Origin: Thermoanaerobaculia bacterium
GTDB taxonomy: Bacteria > Acidobacteriota > Thermoanaerobaculia > Gp7-AA8
Assembly (NCBI GenBank): GCA_017883235.1
Contig: JADGNY010000018.1
Span: forward strand, 1 to 62,845
DNA: 62,845 nucleotides
Direction of reading: 5' to 3'
Both the position numbers and the translations under genes were made by a program. Within the stretch, counting starts at the first letter, position 1. Every line of letters begins with the position of its first letter. This document shows positions 15,320-24,074 of this stretch, in pieces. The notes below the pieces were generated by a model. That model was not told where the DNA came from. It worked only from the letters and a program-made list of their open reading frames with translations, and searched no databases.

Positions 15320-15925
15320 ATGAGCAAATCGATCAAATCGTTCGCCGCCACCCTGGCTCTTCTTGCGCTCGTCGTCATCGCGCTTGCCTGCCCGAAGAAA
15401 CCGCCGATGAAAGTTGCGCCGCCGGCCGATACCTCCGCCAACGTGCCTCCCATCCCGGCGACGGTCACGACGGCCACCGCGCAGACTGTTCCGCCCGAAA
15501 CTGATTTCGTCAGCCCGAAGACCGACACGGTGGCCGTCGAGACGCTGCCGAACGACATCGGGGAACTGAACCGCGTTGCCCAGTCCCGCGGCTACATTCA
15601 AGACGCATTCTTCGAATACAACGACTCGACGCTGACCTCCGACGCCCAGACCGCGCTGACGTCGTCGGCCACCTGGCTCAAGAAGAACGCGCAGTACAAC
15701 CTTCTCATCGAAGGGCACTGCGACGAGCGCGGCACGGAGCAGTACAACCTGGCCCTCGGCGATCGCCGCGCCAACCAGGCCAAGGAGTACCTCGTCACGC
15801 TCGGCGTCGACGCCGGCCGCATCCGCACCGTCAGCTACGGTGAGGAACGCCCGTTCGATCCAGGCCACGATGAAGCGGCATGGGCCAAGAACCGCCGCGA
15901 CCATCTCGTACTCGTCGGGAAATGA
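15320..15925 (+). CDS. pal: Peptidoglycan-associated lipoprotein Pal
   Basis: 201 residues. Lipoprotein signal with VIALAC (Cys 24), a threonine/proline-rich tether (30-80) and a C-terminal OmpA-like domain. The peptidoglycan-binding motif is clear: LLIEGHCDERGTEQYNLALG, then DRRANQAKEYLV and SYGEERP. It anchors the outer membrane to peptidoglycan and binds TolB. A good aaaggagc site precedes the ATG. It overlaps the next gene by four bases. Confidence 0.95.
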   Translation: MSKSIKSFAATLALLALVVIALACPKKPPMKVAPPADTSANVPPIPATVTTATAQTVPPETDFVSPKTDTVAVETLPNDIGELNRVAQSRGYIQDAFFEYNDSTLTSDAQTALTSSATWLKKNAQYNLLIEGHCDERGTEQYNLALGDRRANQAKEYLVTLGVDAGRIRTVSYGEERPFDPGHDEAAWAKNRRDHLVLVGK

Positions 15926-16752
15926 GCATGCGATCCCTGATCCGCAACACGGTGCTCGCGGCCGCGGCGCTTTCAACCGTGGCCTGCGTTTCGACTTCGG
16001 ACGTCGAGAAGCTGCAGAGTCAGATCTCCGACCTGCAGGAGCAACTGGCGCAGGTCAAGCGCACCGCGTCCAGCAAAGAGGAAGTGAGCAACGTCAACAA
16101 GACCATCGCCGACCAGACCCAGACGCTGCTCAAGTCGAACGCCACGCTCGTGGCCAAAGTCGACCAGATCGAAGACAAGATCCAAAACGCCCAGGGAGCG
16201 ACCGAGCAGACGAACTACCGGCTCGACCGCATGACGCAGCAGCTCACGCAGACGCAGCACGACGTCGACGAGCTGAAGGCCGCGGCCGCCCGCGCCGCGT
16301 CCGCGAGCCCGGTGCCGGCTCCGTCCGGCAGCGAAGTGACGGTGCAACCGGTGACAGCCCCGTCGGAAGACCCGATGCAGACGTACCAGGCCGCCTACCG
16401 GGACTACCAGCGCGGCAACTACGATCTGGCCGTGGCCGGCTTCCGCGACTTCGCCGCGAAGAACCCGAATTCGGAGCTTTCGGGCAACGCCGCCTACTGG
16501 ATCGGCGAGAGCCTTTACTCGCAGAAGAAATATCGCGAGGCGATTCAGCAGTTTGACAGCGTCGTTACCAAGTACCCGAGGTCCGACAAGGTCGCCGGGG
16601 CGCTTCTGAAGAAGGGATACTCGTACATCGCGCTCGGCGAGAAATCGCAGGGCATCGTCCAGCTTCAGTATGTCGTCCACGAACACCCCACCACACCGGA
16701 GGCAGCGCTGGCGCGGCAGAAACTGAAGTCGCTCGGCGTCGATTCGAAGTAG
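15922..16752 (+). CDS. cpoB: CpoB/YbgF-like Tol-Pal lipoprotein
   Basis: 276 residues. Signal with lipobox LSTVAC, a long coiled coil (about 30-125, heptads such as LQSQISDLQEQLAQVK) and C-terminal TPR repeats (150-275: YQRGNYDLAVAGFRDF, SLYSQKKYREAIQQFDSV). E. coli CpoB is a periplasmic protein that couples Tol action to peptidoglycan synthesis; here a lipid anchor is predicted, as in other phyla. A second ATG at 15928 is equally possible. Confidence 0.9.
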   Translation: MSMRSLIRNTVLAAAALSTVACVSTSDVEKLQSQISDLQEQLAQVKRTASSKEEVSNVNKTIADQTQTLLKSNATLVAKVDQIEDKIQNAQGATEQTNYRLDRMTQQLTQTQHDVDELKAAAARAASASPVPAPSGSEVTVQPVTAPSEDPMQTYQAAYRDYQRGNYDLAVAGFRDFAAKNPNSELSGNAAYWIGESLYSQKKYREAIQQFDSVVTKYPRSDKVAGALLKKGYSYIALGEKSQGIVQLQYVVHEHPTTPEAALARQKLKSLGVDSK

Positions 16753-16810
16753 AATACGCGGCCTTACTCAAGTAACGGTCCGCAGATAACTTACCTTAGG
16801 AGCAACATCA

Positions 16811-17071
16811 ATGGCGAACACCCGCTCGGCCGAAAAACAGCAACGACAGGCCGAAAAAGCAAATGCGCGCAACCGCGCCGGAAAATCGCGTCTCCGCTCG
16901 GCGCTCAAAAAGGCCCGCACGGAAGTCGAATCCGGCAAGGCCGACGCAAGCGTCCTCTCCACCGGATTCTCCGAGATCGACAAAGCCGCCCGCCGCGGCG
17001 TCATCAAGGACAACACCGCCGACCGCTACAAAGCACGGCTCGCGGCCGCTTCGAAGCGCGCCACCAAGTAG
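16811..17071 (+). CDS. rpsT: 30S ribosomal protein S20
   Basis: 86 residues, strongly basic, with the S20 start MANTRSAEKQQRQAEKAN and helix RNRAGKSRLRSALKKAR. It binds 16S rRNA early in assembly. The Shine-Dalgarno taggag lies nine bases before the ATG. Length matches the family. A clear terminator follows. Confidence 0.97.
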   Translation: MANTRSAEKQQRQAEKANARNRAGKSRLRSALKKARTEVESGKADASVLSTGFSEIDKAARRGVIKDNTADRYKARLAAASKRATK

Positions 17072-17095
17072 CGGGCGCGTAACCAGAAGTCCTCG

Positions 17096-17126
17096 AACGG
17101 CGCATTCCGGTGCGCCGTTTTCTTTT
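17096..17126 (+). terminator. Rho-independent terminator after rpsT
   Basis: aacggcgca (17096-17104) pairs perfectly with tgcgccgtt (17111-17119) around a six-base loop, followed by ttttctttt. It is a textbook structure 25 bases after the S20 stop. Confidence 0.95.
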
Positions 17127-17247
17127 GTCCTTCAGCAATGCCGCATCTGCGTTACCGCGCGTTGTCTGCGCTGCGCGCGTTGTCGGTTGTCGGTGGTTGC
17201 GAAGCGACCGTCCCTAGCCGACTGATGACGACCCGATCTCCTTGACC

Positions 17248-18873
17248 CTACACCGACAGCCGGTCGAAGCCCTTCTCCTGCGACTTCTCGTCCATCACGC
17301 CGACGGAGATCTGGGAGCGGCCGGGTTGGAGAACGACGTTGACGCGGAACGTGAGCTCCTTGTCTCCCGCGCGCGCCATCGCGTCGGCGGGCCAGTGGAT
17401 CTCTTTCGTCTGCCGGGTGACGTTCGACGAATGGCCGACGGAGTCGCCGGTGGCGATGAAGACGGTGAAGGCGCCGGCGACGCCGCCGCCGTCCGGGACG
17501 AGCTTCAGTTTGCGGATGGGAATCTTCACATCGACCGTAACCACGCGCCGCTCGCCGTCGGCCACCGGTGGCGCCGCGTTGACCTTGATTCCGAGAGCGT
17601 TTTCGGTCGCCCCGAGGAGATTGTTCGCGATGACGCGGCTCTCCATCTCGTCGTCCGGCGTTCCCGTCCCGGCACTGCCGCGCGTGACGCGAACGCCGTA
17701 GCCGTGGTTTACCTTCACGGCCAGCGCCTGCTTCCCGGAGATCGGCGCGGTCGGATGGACGCCGATGGTGTAGAACGATTCCAGATCGGCGGCGATGCGA
17801 TCGAACGCGTCCGTCGCCGACCGGCCGATAAATGCGACGCCGGACGTCTCGCTGGCGAGCATGTGATAGCCGTCGAAACCGCTGGCCGAATTGCTGAATG
17901 CCGCCAGACGGTCGCCGGCCTGCTGCATCTCGATACTGCTGCCGGAGTCATTGGAGGTTTCAGAGCAGACCGCGTAGAATACGACCCCGCGGCGCCATGC
18001 CCGCATACCGAACGAATTGAACAGCGGCGTCAGATCATAGGACGACGATTCGCCCATCGGCGAGCTGGCCACGGCACCCGACTGCAGGAACGATCCCAAT
18101 ACGCCACGCGAGGCATTCGTGCGAATCGTTTCGACGTACTGAAACACGCCCGCGCCAGGCGTACGCGAAAGTCCACCTCCGACGACGATCAGAACGTTGC
18201 GGGTGCGCGGCGTGAAGAGACTCACCGTCGAGGAGATCACGCTGAGGGTCTGCTCGGCATCTCGATAAGCCACCGCCGCGTACGCGCGGGCCGCGTCCAT
18301 GAGCGCATCGAACGTGTACAACGTGTGATTGTTCTGGCCAGCCTGCTGGATGTCGGTGGCGATCTCCCGGATCCGCTTTTCAGCCGCGGCCTCCGGGCTG
18401 GTCAGAGGGATCGTCGAATCGCCGCTCAACTGCCCGAGCGCTGCGTCGACCTCGTTCAGATCCGACGTCCACCCGGTCATCGTCCGCAGAGACTGCCCGC
18501 CTGAGAGAACCGCGGCCAGATCGCCCGGCCGGAGCGCGCGTGCCAGGAACTTGTGCAAGGAATCGGCGGCCTGGCGCTGGGCGCTCGAAGAAAGGGTGGT
18601 CATGTCGAACAGGATGACGATGCGCCGCATCTCCCGGGTAGGAGCGCCTCCCGCTCCCCGCTCGGAGAACTTGGCAATGTCGACCGGAGTGCCGCCGATG
18701 GCGACCTGAAAGTCTTCTTTCGTCAGCGACGGGATGTGATTCCCCCGGCTGTCCGTGACGACGACAGACAGCATCGCTGCCGGCGCTTCTTTCGAAGGCG
18801 GAGCCGTCTCCTGCGCGAAGACCATCGGAACGACGGAAAAGAAAGCAACGACGCACGCGGCGAGACGCTTCAT
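17248..18873 (-). CDS. VWFA-related acidobacterial-type secreted protein
   Basis: 541 residues. Signal peptide 1-20 (FSVVPMVFA-Q). Residues 34-75 carry the opening typical of this family (LSVVVTDSRGNHIPSLTKEDFQV), and 80-330 a von Willebrand A-like domain starting RRIVILFDMTTLS. The MIDAS motif DxSxS is changed to DMTTLS, so metal binding is doubtful. The C-terminal 200 residues look like beta-sandwich. The family (VWFA-related Acidobacterial domain) is abundant in Acidobacteriota; its role is unknown. Confidence 0.88.
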   Translation of the reverse strand: MKRLAACVVAFFSVVPMVFAQETAPPSKEAPAAMLSVVVTDSRGNHIPSLTKEDFQVAIGGTPVDIAKFSERGAGGAPTREMRRIVILFDMTTLSSSAQRQAADSLHKFLARALRPGDLAAVLSGGQSLRTMTGWTSDLNEVDAALGQLSGDSTIPLTSPEAAAEKRIREIATDIQQAGQNNHTLYTFDALMDAARAYAAVAYRDAEQTLSVISSTVSLFTPRTRNVLIVVGGGLSRTPGAGVFQYVETIRTNASRGVLGSFLQSGAVASSPMGESSSYDLTPLFNSFGMRAWRRGVVFYAVCSETSNDSGSSIEMQQAGDRLAAFSNSASGFDGYHMLASETSGVAFIGRSATDAFDRIAADLESFYTIGVHPTAPISGKQALAVKVNHGYGVRVTRGSAGTGTPDDEMESRVIANNLLGATENALGIKVNAAPPVADGERRVVTVDVKIPIRKLKLVPDGGGVAGAFTVFIATGDSVGHSSNVTRQTKEIHWPADAMARAGDKELTFRVNVVLQPGRSQISVGVMDEKSQEKGFDRLSV

Positions 18874-18905
18874 GTGGCCTCCCAGGCTTTGAAGGAGACT
18901 TGAGT

Positions 18906-19322
18906 CTACGCCTGTTGGAGCCAGGGCTCGAATGCCTTCATCACCTCGGCGTCAGCGGTCACCGGACGGCGGGTGGCGCGGTCGACCCAAACGTGCGACG
19001 AGGTACCGCTGGCGTGCAGCCTCTCACCCGAGGCGTCGCGCAATTCGTAGGCAAAGCGCATCATCCGGCTGCCCGCCGCCGCCACCGACGTCCGGATCAC
19101 CACCTCATCGTCGTAACGGTACGGCGCGCGATAACGGCAGACGATCTCGGTGACGACGAGGATGAGCCCCCGCTCCTCGATCTCGCGGTAGGGGAACCCC
19201 GCTTCACGGCAGAGATCCGTGCGGCCGATCTCGAACCAGACCACGTAATTGGCGTGGTGGGCGATAGCCATCTGGTCCGTTTCCTTGTATCGTACGCGGG
19301 TGCGGCTCTCAGTCGTACGCAT
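18906..19322 (-). CDS. YbgC/FadM-type acyl-CoA thioesterase
   Basis: 138 residues, a single hotdog-fold domain of the 4-hydroxybenzoyl-CoA thioesterase family. The signature VRYKETDQMAIAHHANYVVWFE (10-31) contains the catalytic Asp/Glu-type position, and EIVCRYRAPYRYDDEVVI follows. Members hydrolyse acyl-CoA or acyl-ACP. YbgC is often in tol operons; here it lies about 2 kb from the tol-rpsT block, on the other strand. Confidence 0.9.
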   Translation of the reverse strand: MRTTESRTRVRYKETDQMAIAHHANYVVWFEIGRTDLCREAGFPYREIEERGLILVVTEIVCRYRAPYRYDDEVVIRTSVAAAGSRMMRFAYELRDASGERLHASGTSSHVWVDRATRRPVTADAEVMKAFEPWLQQA

Positions 19323-19358
19323 GCGGCGGGCGATTCTAACCCGGCAACGATTTTGCTG

Positions 19359-20342
19359 ATGAGCTTAGTCGTGTGGCGAAAAAAGAAAAGCATCCTGCTT
19401 ACAGAAACAGCAAACTCATTGCTGATCGGAGCGGCCGTCTTTCTTGCCCTCGACCTCGGACGGCGCCTTTTCCGGCGGTCGCAACTTTTCGTTCCTGAGC
19501 GCAAGCCGGTCATCAGTTGGAACCCCGAGGATTACGGAATCCCGCGCGAACGAGCCGAGGAGCTTTTCTTCGAAACGGAGGACGGCGAACTGCTGTACGG
19601 CTGGTACTGCCGGTCCGAGCATCCCATCGCCTCCGCGCTCTACTGCCATGGAAATACCGGCAACCTCTCGAACACCGCGCACGTCATGCCGTACCTGCTC
19701 GATGCCGGCATCAACGTCCTTCTCTTCGACTATCGCGGCTTCGGCCGCAGCACCGGCCGGCCGTCGTTGTCAGGAATCATCGATGACGGCGTCACCGCGG
19801 CCCGCATGCACGAGCGAATCCGGCCAAAAAAAGTGCCCTCGATCCTTTACGGCTATTCCCTCGGCGGTGCGATCGCGGCCCAGATCATCCGCCGGCATCC
19901 GTTCGATGGTCTGGTTCTGCAGTCGACGTTCACCAACCTGCCCGACATCGCCCGCGTGACCTTCCCGCGCCTGCCGCTCCATCTCGTCAGCGGACGGCTG
20001 TTCGACACGCTTGAAGTCGTCCGCGACCTGACTGTCCCCGTCCTCCTGATCCATGGCGCCGCCGATGAAGTCTGCCCATCGTGGATGGCTCAACAGCTCC
20101 ATGACGCGTATGCCGCCGTTTCGAAGAAATTGATCCTCGTCGAGGGCGGCCTTCACAAGGATCTCTTCGCGCGTCCGGACGCGCAGACGCTCGTCTGGGA
20201 AATCAATCGTTTTGCAACCGAGCTGCGATGCACGCCGCACGTGGTGCAGCACAAGCCTTCGCCTGCCGAGCTCCTTCTCGATCAGGCTCTTCGCTTCGTC
20301 CGACGGCATTGGCGTCGCCGGCTCGTGCACCAGCCGCTGTGA
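19359..20342 (+). CDS. Membrane-anchored alpha/beta hydrolase (BEM46/ABHD13-like)
   Basis: 327 residues from the ATG at 19359. An N-terminal helix (about 18-36) anchors it, and the rest is an alpha/beta hydrolase: oxyanion HGNTGNLS, FDYRGFGRSTG, nucleophile S167 in YGYSLGGA, the acid in HGAADEVCP and the histidine in GGLHKDLF. Serine hydrolase activity is well supported; the substrate is unknown. A much longer upstream extension of the frame is antisense to the thioesterase gene and is ignored. Confidence 0.85.
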   Translation: MSLVVWRKKKSILLTETANSLLIGAAVFLALDLGRRLFRRSQLFVPERKPVISWNPEDYGIPRERAEELFFETEDGELLYGWYCRSEHPIASALYCHGNTGNLSNTAHVMPYLLDAGINVLLFDYRGFGRSTGRPSLSGIIDDGVTAARMHERIRPKKVPSILYGYSLGGAIAAQIIRRHPFDGLVLQSTFTNLPDIARVTFPRLPLHLVSGRLFDTLEVVRDLTVPVLLIHGAADEVCPSWMAQQLHDAYAAVSKKLILVEGGLHKDLFARPDAQTLVWEINRFATELRCTPHVVQHKPSPAELLLDQALRFVRRHWRRRLVHQPL

Positions 20343-20403
20343 TACGTTCGTCCTAGCGCGAAGACAATCCGTCCTCGCGCGAATACAGCATCCAAAGGAC
20401 GCC

Positions 20404-21525
20404 ATGCTCGCCGTCGTCAAATCGGCCCCGGTCGAAGGTCCCGAGGGCACCGCCATCCGTGAATGCCCCGTACCAAAACCCGGCCCTGATGAGGTACTGA
20501 TCCGCGTCGCCGCCGCCGCGGTCTGCGGCACCGACAAGCACATCTATCACTGGGATCCGTCGATTCGCGACAAGGTCACGCCGCCGCGTATCTACGGCCA
20601 CGAATTCTGCGGTTTCGTCGAAGCGCTCGGCGCGCGCGCCCAACGCTCGTACGAGGGACATCTCGAGATCGGCGACTATGTCTCCGCCGAGATGCACGTG
20701 GTCTGCGGCGAATGCCCGCGATGCCGTACCGGCAACGGTCACATCTGCGACCGCACGCGCATCTACGGTCTGCACGAGGACGGCGCCTTTGCCGAATTCG
20801 TGAAAGTGCCGTCGGCAAACGTGGTGAAGCTCGCTCCGTTCGTGCCTCTGCGCGTCGGTGCCTTTCTCGATGCGCTCGGCAACGCCGTTCATGCCACGCA
20901 GATCACCGACCTGGCGGGCAAGTCGGTCGCCATCACCGGCTTCGGCCCGATCGGTGCCATGGCCGCGGCGATCGCGGAGCACAGCGGCGCGAGCACCGTC
21001 GTCGTCACCGATGTGAGCGATCACGCCCTCGAGACCGCGCGACGCTGGGCCGCAAGCCACAACTTCGCCAACCTTCACGCCTTCAACGTCCGTACGACCA
21101 GCGCCGAAGAGGTAAAGACCGCTGTCGATGCCGTGACCGACGGCGAAGGCGTCGACGTCGTGCTGGAGATGTCGGGGGCACCGTCCGCCATCAATCTGGC
21201 CCTCGACATCGTGCGCATGGGCGGCCTTCTTTCGCTCCTTGGGCTGCCCGCCGGACATTCCGTCACGATCAACGACTACACCCGCAACGTCATCTTCAAA
21301 GGGGTGACGATGCAGGGAATCATCGGCCGGCGGATGTACGGCACATGGCAGCGCATGCTGGCCCTGCTCAAGTCCGGCCTCGACGTCGAATGGATCGTGC
21401 AGGCGGCTTTCGATTCGCTGAACGATTTTCACGAAGGTGTTGCACGTTTCGACCGGCACGAAGCGTTGAAAGTGGTTTTCTTTCCCGAGGGAGAAGTTGC
21501 CGCGAATGCGCGGATGAAGAGATGA
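20404..21525 (+). CDS. Zinc-dependent alcohol dehydrogenase, L-threonine 3-dehydrogenase-like
   Basis: 373 residues. Catalytic zinc ligands C41 (CGTDKHIYHWD) and GHEFCG (65-70), structural zinc cysteines in CGECPRCRTGNGHIC, and the Rossmann segment VAITGFGPIGAMAAAIA. CGTDxHIYxWD and the VFGVTMQGI-like tail resemble threonine 3-dehydrogenase, which forms 2-amino-3-oxobutyrate using NAD. The protein is about 30 residues longer than E. coli Tdh. A site aaagga precedes the ATG. Confidence 0.85.
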   Translation: MLAVVKSAPVEGPEGTAIRECPVPKPGPDEVLIRVAAAAVCGTDKHIYHWDPSIRDKVTPPRIYGHEFCGFVEALGARAQRSYEGHLEIGDYVSAEMHVVCGECPRCRTGNGHICDRTRIYGLHEDGAFAEFVKVPSANVVKLAPFVPLRVGAFLDALGNAVHATQITDLAGKSVAITGFGPIGAMAAAIAEHSGASTVVVTDVSDHALETARRWAASHNFANLHAFNVRTTSAEEVKTAVDAVTDGEGVDVVLEMSGAPSAINLALDIVRMGGLLSLLGLPAGHSVTINDYTRNVIFKGVTMQGIIGRRMYGTWQRMLALLKSGLDVEWIVQAAFDSLNDFHEGVARFDRHEALKVVFFPEGEVAANARMKR

Positions 21526-21526
21526 G

Positions 21527-21591
21527 TTGCTGGGTTGCAGAGTCACTGGGTTGCTCGGTTATCAGCAACCCAGTGACTCAGCAACCCATCA
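21527..21591. repeat. Hairpin of gggttgc words before the phosphofructokinase
   Basis: The left arm 21527-21555 (ttgctgggttgcagagtcac...) pairs with 21563-21591 (agcaacccagtgactcagca...), with a seven-base loop. It fills almost the whole gap between the dehydrogenase stop and the phosphofructokinase start, ending 18 bases before the ATG, so it may affect translation of pfk. Confidence 0.88.
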
Positions 21592-21609
21592 ACCCAGTAC
21601 CCAACCACC

Positions 21610-22776
21610 ATGTCCAAACGAATCGCCATCCTCACCGGCGGCGGTGATGTGCCCGGCCTCAATGCCGCCATCAAGGCGTTCGTCGGACGGCTGCTCGATC
21701 ACGACGGCTACGAGATCCTCGGCCTCCGCCGCGGTTGGGCGTCGCTGCTCAACATCATTCCGGAGCCGGACGCCGATAACTCCGCGTGGATCACGCCACT
21801 CGGCCGGGTCAACACCCGTTCGATCGACCGCTTCGGCGGCACGATGCTGCACACCTCGCGCATCAATCCGTCGATCAGCAAGCTGGAGCACATCCCGGCC
21901 CATCTCCTGCCGCTGAAAGGCGAGCCGGATGAGCGCGGACGGTACGATCTGACCGCCGCGGCACTGCGTGTGATCAACTTCCTCAAGCTCGACGGCCTGG
22001 TGGCCCTCGGCGGCGACGGCACGCTGACCTTCGCGCGGCGCCTGCACCAGAAAGGCGTCGCTCTCGTGGCCATCCCCAAGACGATGGACAACGACGTCTT
22101 CGGCACCGATTACTGCCTCGGCTTCTCGACCGCGGTCACAAGATCGGTGATGTTCATCAACGACCTCCGCACCGGTGCCGGTTCGCACGAGCGTTTTCTC
22201 GTGGTCGAGTTGTTCGGGCGCTACTCCGGCGAGACCTGCCTGCTGGCGTCGTACCTCGCCGGCGTCGATCGCGCGGTCATCGCCGAGGTGCCGTTCGACG
22301 TCGAGAAGCTTTACCACCTGCTCGATGCGGACCGGAGTGACAACCCCAGCAACTACGCCGTCGTAGCTGTCTCCGAGGGCGCGCGTCTCATCGGCGGCGG
22401 CACGATCGAGAGCGGCGAAGCCGACGCCTACGGCAACCGCAAACTCGGCGGCATCGGAGGCATCGTCAGCGACTACCTCGAGAAGCGGACACGCGACAAG
22501 GTGATCTACCAGCGCCTGGCCTACCTCATGCGCTCCGGCGCTCCCGACTCCCTCGACCAGCTCGTAGCCAACAACTACGGCAGCCTCGCCGCCGACCTGA
22601 TGCGCCGGGGCGAGACCGGAAAGATGGTCGCCGTCGTCGACGGCCGCTACACCGCCGTCCCCATCGAAGTCGGCAGCACCGGGAGAAAGCGGGTCGATGT
22701 CGATCGCTTCTACGACGTGGCCAACTACCGGCCGAAAGTCGCGGATGTGATGGGGATGCCGATGTTCCTGCACTGA
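21610..22776 (+). CDS. 6-phosphofructokinase
   Basis: 388 residues. Phosphofructokinase A family: ILTGGGDVPGLNAAIKA at the N-terminus, GGDGT at 134-138, PKTMDND at 156-162 with the catalytic Asp, and FGRYSGETCLLAS. The Gly in GGDG is the ATP-type residue, while the Lys in PKTMDND is the one found in pyrophosphate-type enzymes. This mixed pair occurs in some ATP-dependent long-form enzymes, so ATP use is the better guess. It catalyses the committed step of glycolysis. Confidence 0.9.
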   Translation: MSKRIAILTGGGDVPGLNAAIKAFVGRLLDHDGYEILGLRRGWASLLNIIPEPDADNSAWITPLGRVNTRSIDRFGGTMLHTSRINPSISKLEHIPAHLLPLKGEPDERGRYDLTAAALRVINFLKLDGLVALGGDGTLTFARRLHQKGVALVAIPKTMDNDVFGTDYCLGFSTAVTRSVMFINDLRTGAGSHERFLVVELFGRYSGETCLLASYLAGVDRAVIAEVPFDVEKLYHLLDADRSDNPSNYAVVAVSEGARLIGGGTIESGEADAYGNRKLGGIGGIVSDYLEKRTRDKVIYQRLAYLMRSGAPDSLDQLVANNYGSLAADLMRRGETGKMVAVVDGRYTAVPIEVGSTGRKRVDVDRFYDVANYRPKVADVMGMPMFLH

Positions 22777-22803
22777 TCGGAAGCGAGAAGTTACAATCGC
22801 AAC

Positions 22804-23019
22804 ATGGACCAACTGCAGCCAGCCACCGTGCGCCAGGAGTGGCTGGAAGAGTTCGAAGCGGCGGCGCGTCGTCCCCTGGCTCAGCGTGTCAAGTACGCGT
22901 TCATCCGAACGTACAAACCGGTCCTCGACGATGCTCCGTTTCGCGCATTCGAAACGATGAGCGAGTACCGTTCCTGGTGTGAGGCCAATCTTCCGGCGTG
23001 GCTCGGATACGGGCGATAG
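22804..23019 (+). CDS. Small protein paired with a nucleotidyltransferase
   Basis: 71 residues, mainly helical and charged, ending with the aromatic segment YRSWCEANLPAWLGYGR. Its stop is directly followed by the start of the nucleotidyltransferase, with no spacer, so the two are translated together. The partner arrangement resembles MNT/AbiE-like toxin-antitoxin pairs, but this protein is not a known antitoxin by motif. Confidence 0.65.
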   Translation: MDQLQPATVRQEWLEEFEAAARRPLAQRVKYAFIRTYKPVLDDAPFRAFETMSEYRSWCEANLPAWLGYGR

Positions 23020-23490
23020 ATGGCCGGGGCGTTCGAATACCGCCAAGCTGAGGAGATCCGCGACGTCTTTGCCCGTCACGGCGTCCGCTATCTGTTCATC
23101 GGCAAGTCCGGCGCGATTCTCCTCGGTTTTCCTGATACCACCCAAGACGCAGATCTCTTCGCGGACAAGTCGCCGGAGAATTGTTCGGCATTGATCGTCG
23201 CGCTCCGGGTTCTCGGATTTGCACTCACCGACGAGCAGGCGTCAGAGATCCGGCGCGGCAAGGATTTCGTGCAACTGAAGAACGGTCCTTTCGACCTTGA
23301 CCTCATCTTCGCTCCGGACGGAATCGACCGGTTCGACGACGCATGGGAGCGCCATATCGAAGTGGAACACTTCCCGGTCTGCCACCCCGACGACATCATC
23401 GCAAGCAAAGTCGCCGCGAATCGGGTGAAGGACCGTGAGTCATTGCCGCGCCTGCGCGCATTCCGCGATTACTGGATGAGCCGCCACTGA
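23020..23490 (+). CDS. Nucleotidyltransferase-fold protein (AbiEii/MNT-like)
   Basis: 156 residues. The nucleotidyltransferase signature is visible: FIGKSGAILLGFPDTTQDADLF has the G-x-S followed by the D43-x-D45 metal pair, and FDLDLIFAPDGIDRF supplies the third acidic strand. It resembles DUF6036-type nucleotidyltransferases found in toxin-antitoxin modules. Adjacent to the 71-residue protein with zero gap. Whether it modifies tRNA or a protein is unknown. Confidence 0.75.
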   Translation: MAGAFEYRQAEEIRDVFARHGVRYLFIGKSGAILLGFPDTTQDADLFADKSPENCSALIVALRVLGFALTDEQASEIRRGKDFVQLKNGPFDLDLIFAPDGIDRFDDAWERHIEVEHFPVCHPDDIIASKVAANRVKDRESLPRLRAFRDYWMSRH

Positions 23491-23575
23491 GCTCCGACCG
23501 CCTCCACCAATTGGAGCGATCACGAGTCCGAGAGAAGGATGGGGACATTCTTCCCAGGTCCTGAAACGACCAGAA

Positions 23576-23800
23576 TCAACCGCCGAGTCTCGCCAGCAGC
23601 TCCTCGACGTTCTCGGCGATCGTCGCATCTCCGAGGCCGCGCTCCATCAGCGGAACGCGCGGAGAAGGAGCTGCAGCCCCACGAGTTGCGCTGCTGATCG
23701 CATCCCGTTTCACCGCCGCCTCAGATCTGCCGGTTCTGCGCGCAACCGCCTCGAGGCGCTTCTTCAATTCGTCAGGAAGGCTGATCGTCATTTTCCTCAT
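23576..23800 (-). CDS. Ribbon-helix-helix (CopG-like) antitoxin-type protein
   Basis: 74 residues from the ATG at 23800 (another ATG at 23809). The N-terminus KMTISLPDELKKRLEAVARRTGRSEAAVKRDAI is a ribbon-helix-helix segment. The C-terminus (VEELLARLGG) is short. No PIN or ParE toxin follows it, so it is an orphan here. A small minus-strand reading frame lies just upstream (23817-23996). Confidence 0.75.
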   Translation of the reverse strand: MRKMTISLPDELKKRLEAVARRTGRSEAAVKRDAISSATRGAAAPSPRVPLMERGLGDATIAENVEELLARLGG

Positions 23801-23816
23801 GACACACACATATACC

Positions 23817-23996
23817 TTACGCCGGATTCAGGTGCGCATCGCCCGTGGTCTCTATACAAGCGTGAATCCATACAGGGTTGTATTTTCTGATCACGCTCAG
23901 CGTGACGTCTTCCTCCCCCGGATCTTTCGCTGGTGGCTTCTGCACTGAGAAATCCTGCGGCGAGTCTCCATCCTGTAGAGAAAACCGGCCTGCCAT
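23817..23996 (-). CDS. Possible 59-residue protein upstream of the RHH gene
   Basis: Starts MAGRFSLQDGDSPQD and ends TTGDAHLNPA. A gaagg site lies five bases before the ATG, and the stop is 16 bases before the ribbon-helix-helix start. The middle (EEDVTLSVIRKYNPVWIHAC) reads like coding sequence. No family is recognised. Low confidence because it is short; a longer frame extending to 24479 is antisense to the coiled-coil gene and is not credible. Confidence 0.35.
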   Translation of the reverse strand: MAGRFSLQDGDSPQDFSVQKPPAKDPGEEDVTLSVIRKYNPVWIHACIETTGDAHLNPA

Positions 23997-24074
23997 GGAA
24001 CCTTCAAGAGGCACTCCCTCCAGAACCAGGCGTGAGGCCTCGCATCGGTCATATCTCCGAGGTAAGATCGGTCC

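Noticed and set aside
17242-18504. A 420-residue plus-strand open frame
   Set aside because: It is antisense to the VWFA-related protein, which has a signal peptide and family motifs.
18900-19358. A 153-residue N-terminal extension of the alpha/beta hydrolase
   Set aside because: It is antisense to the thioesterase gene; the ATG at 19359 gives a normal membrane anchor.
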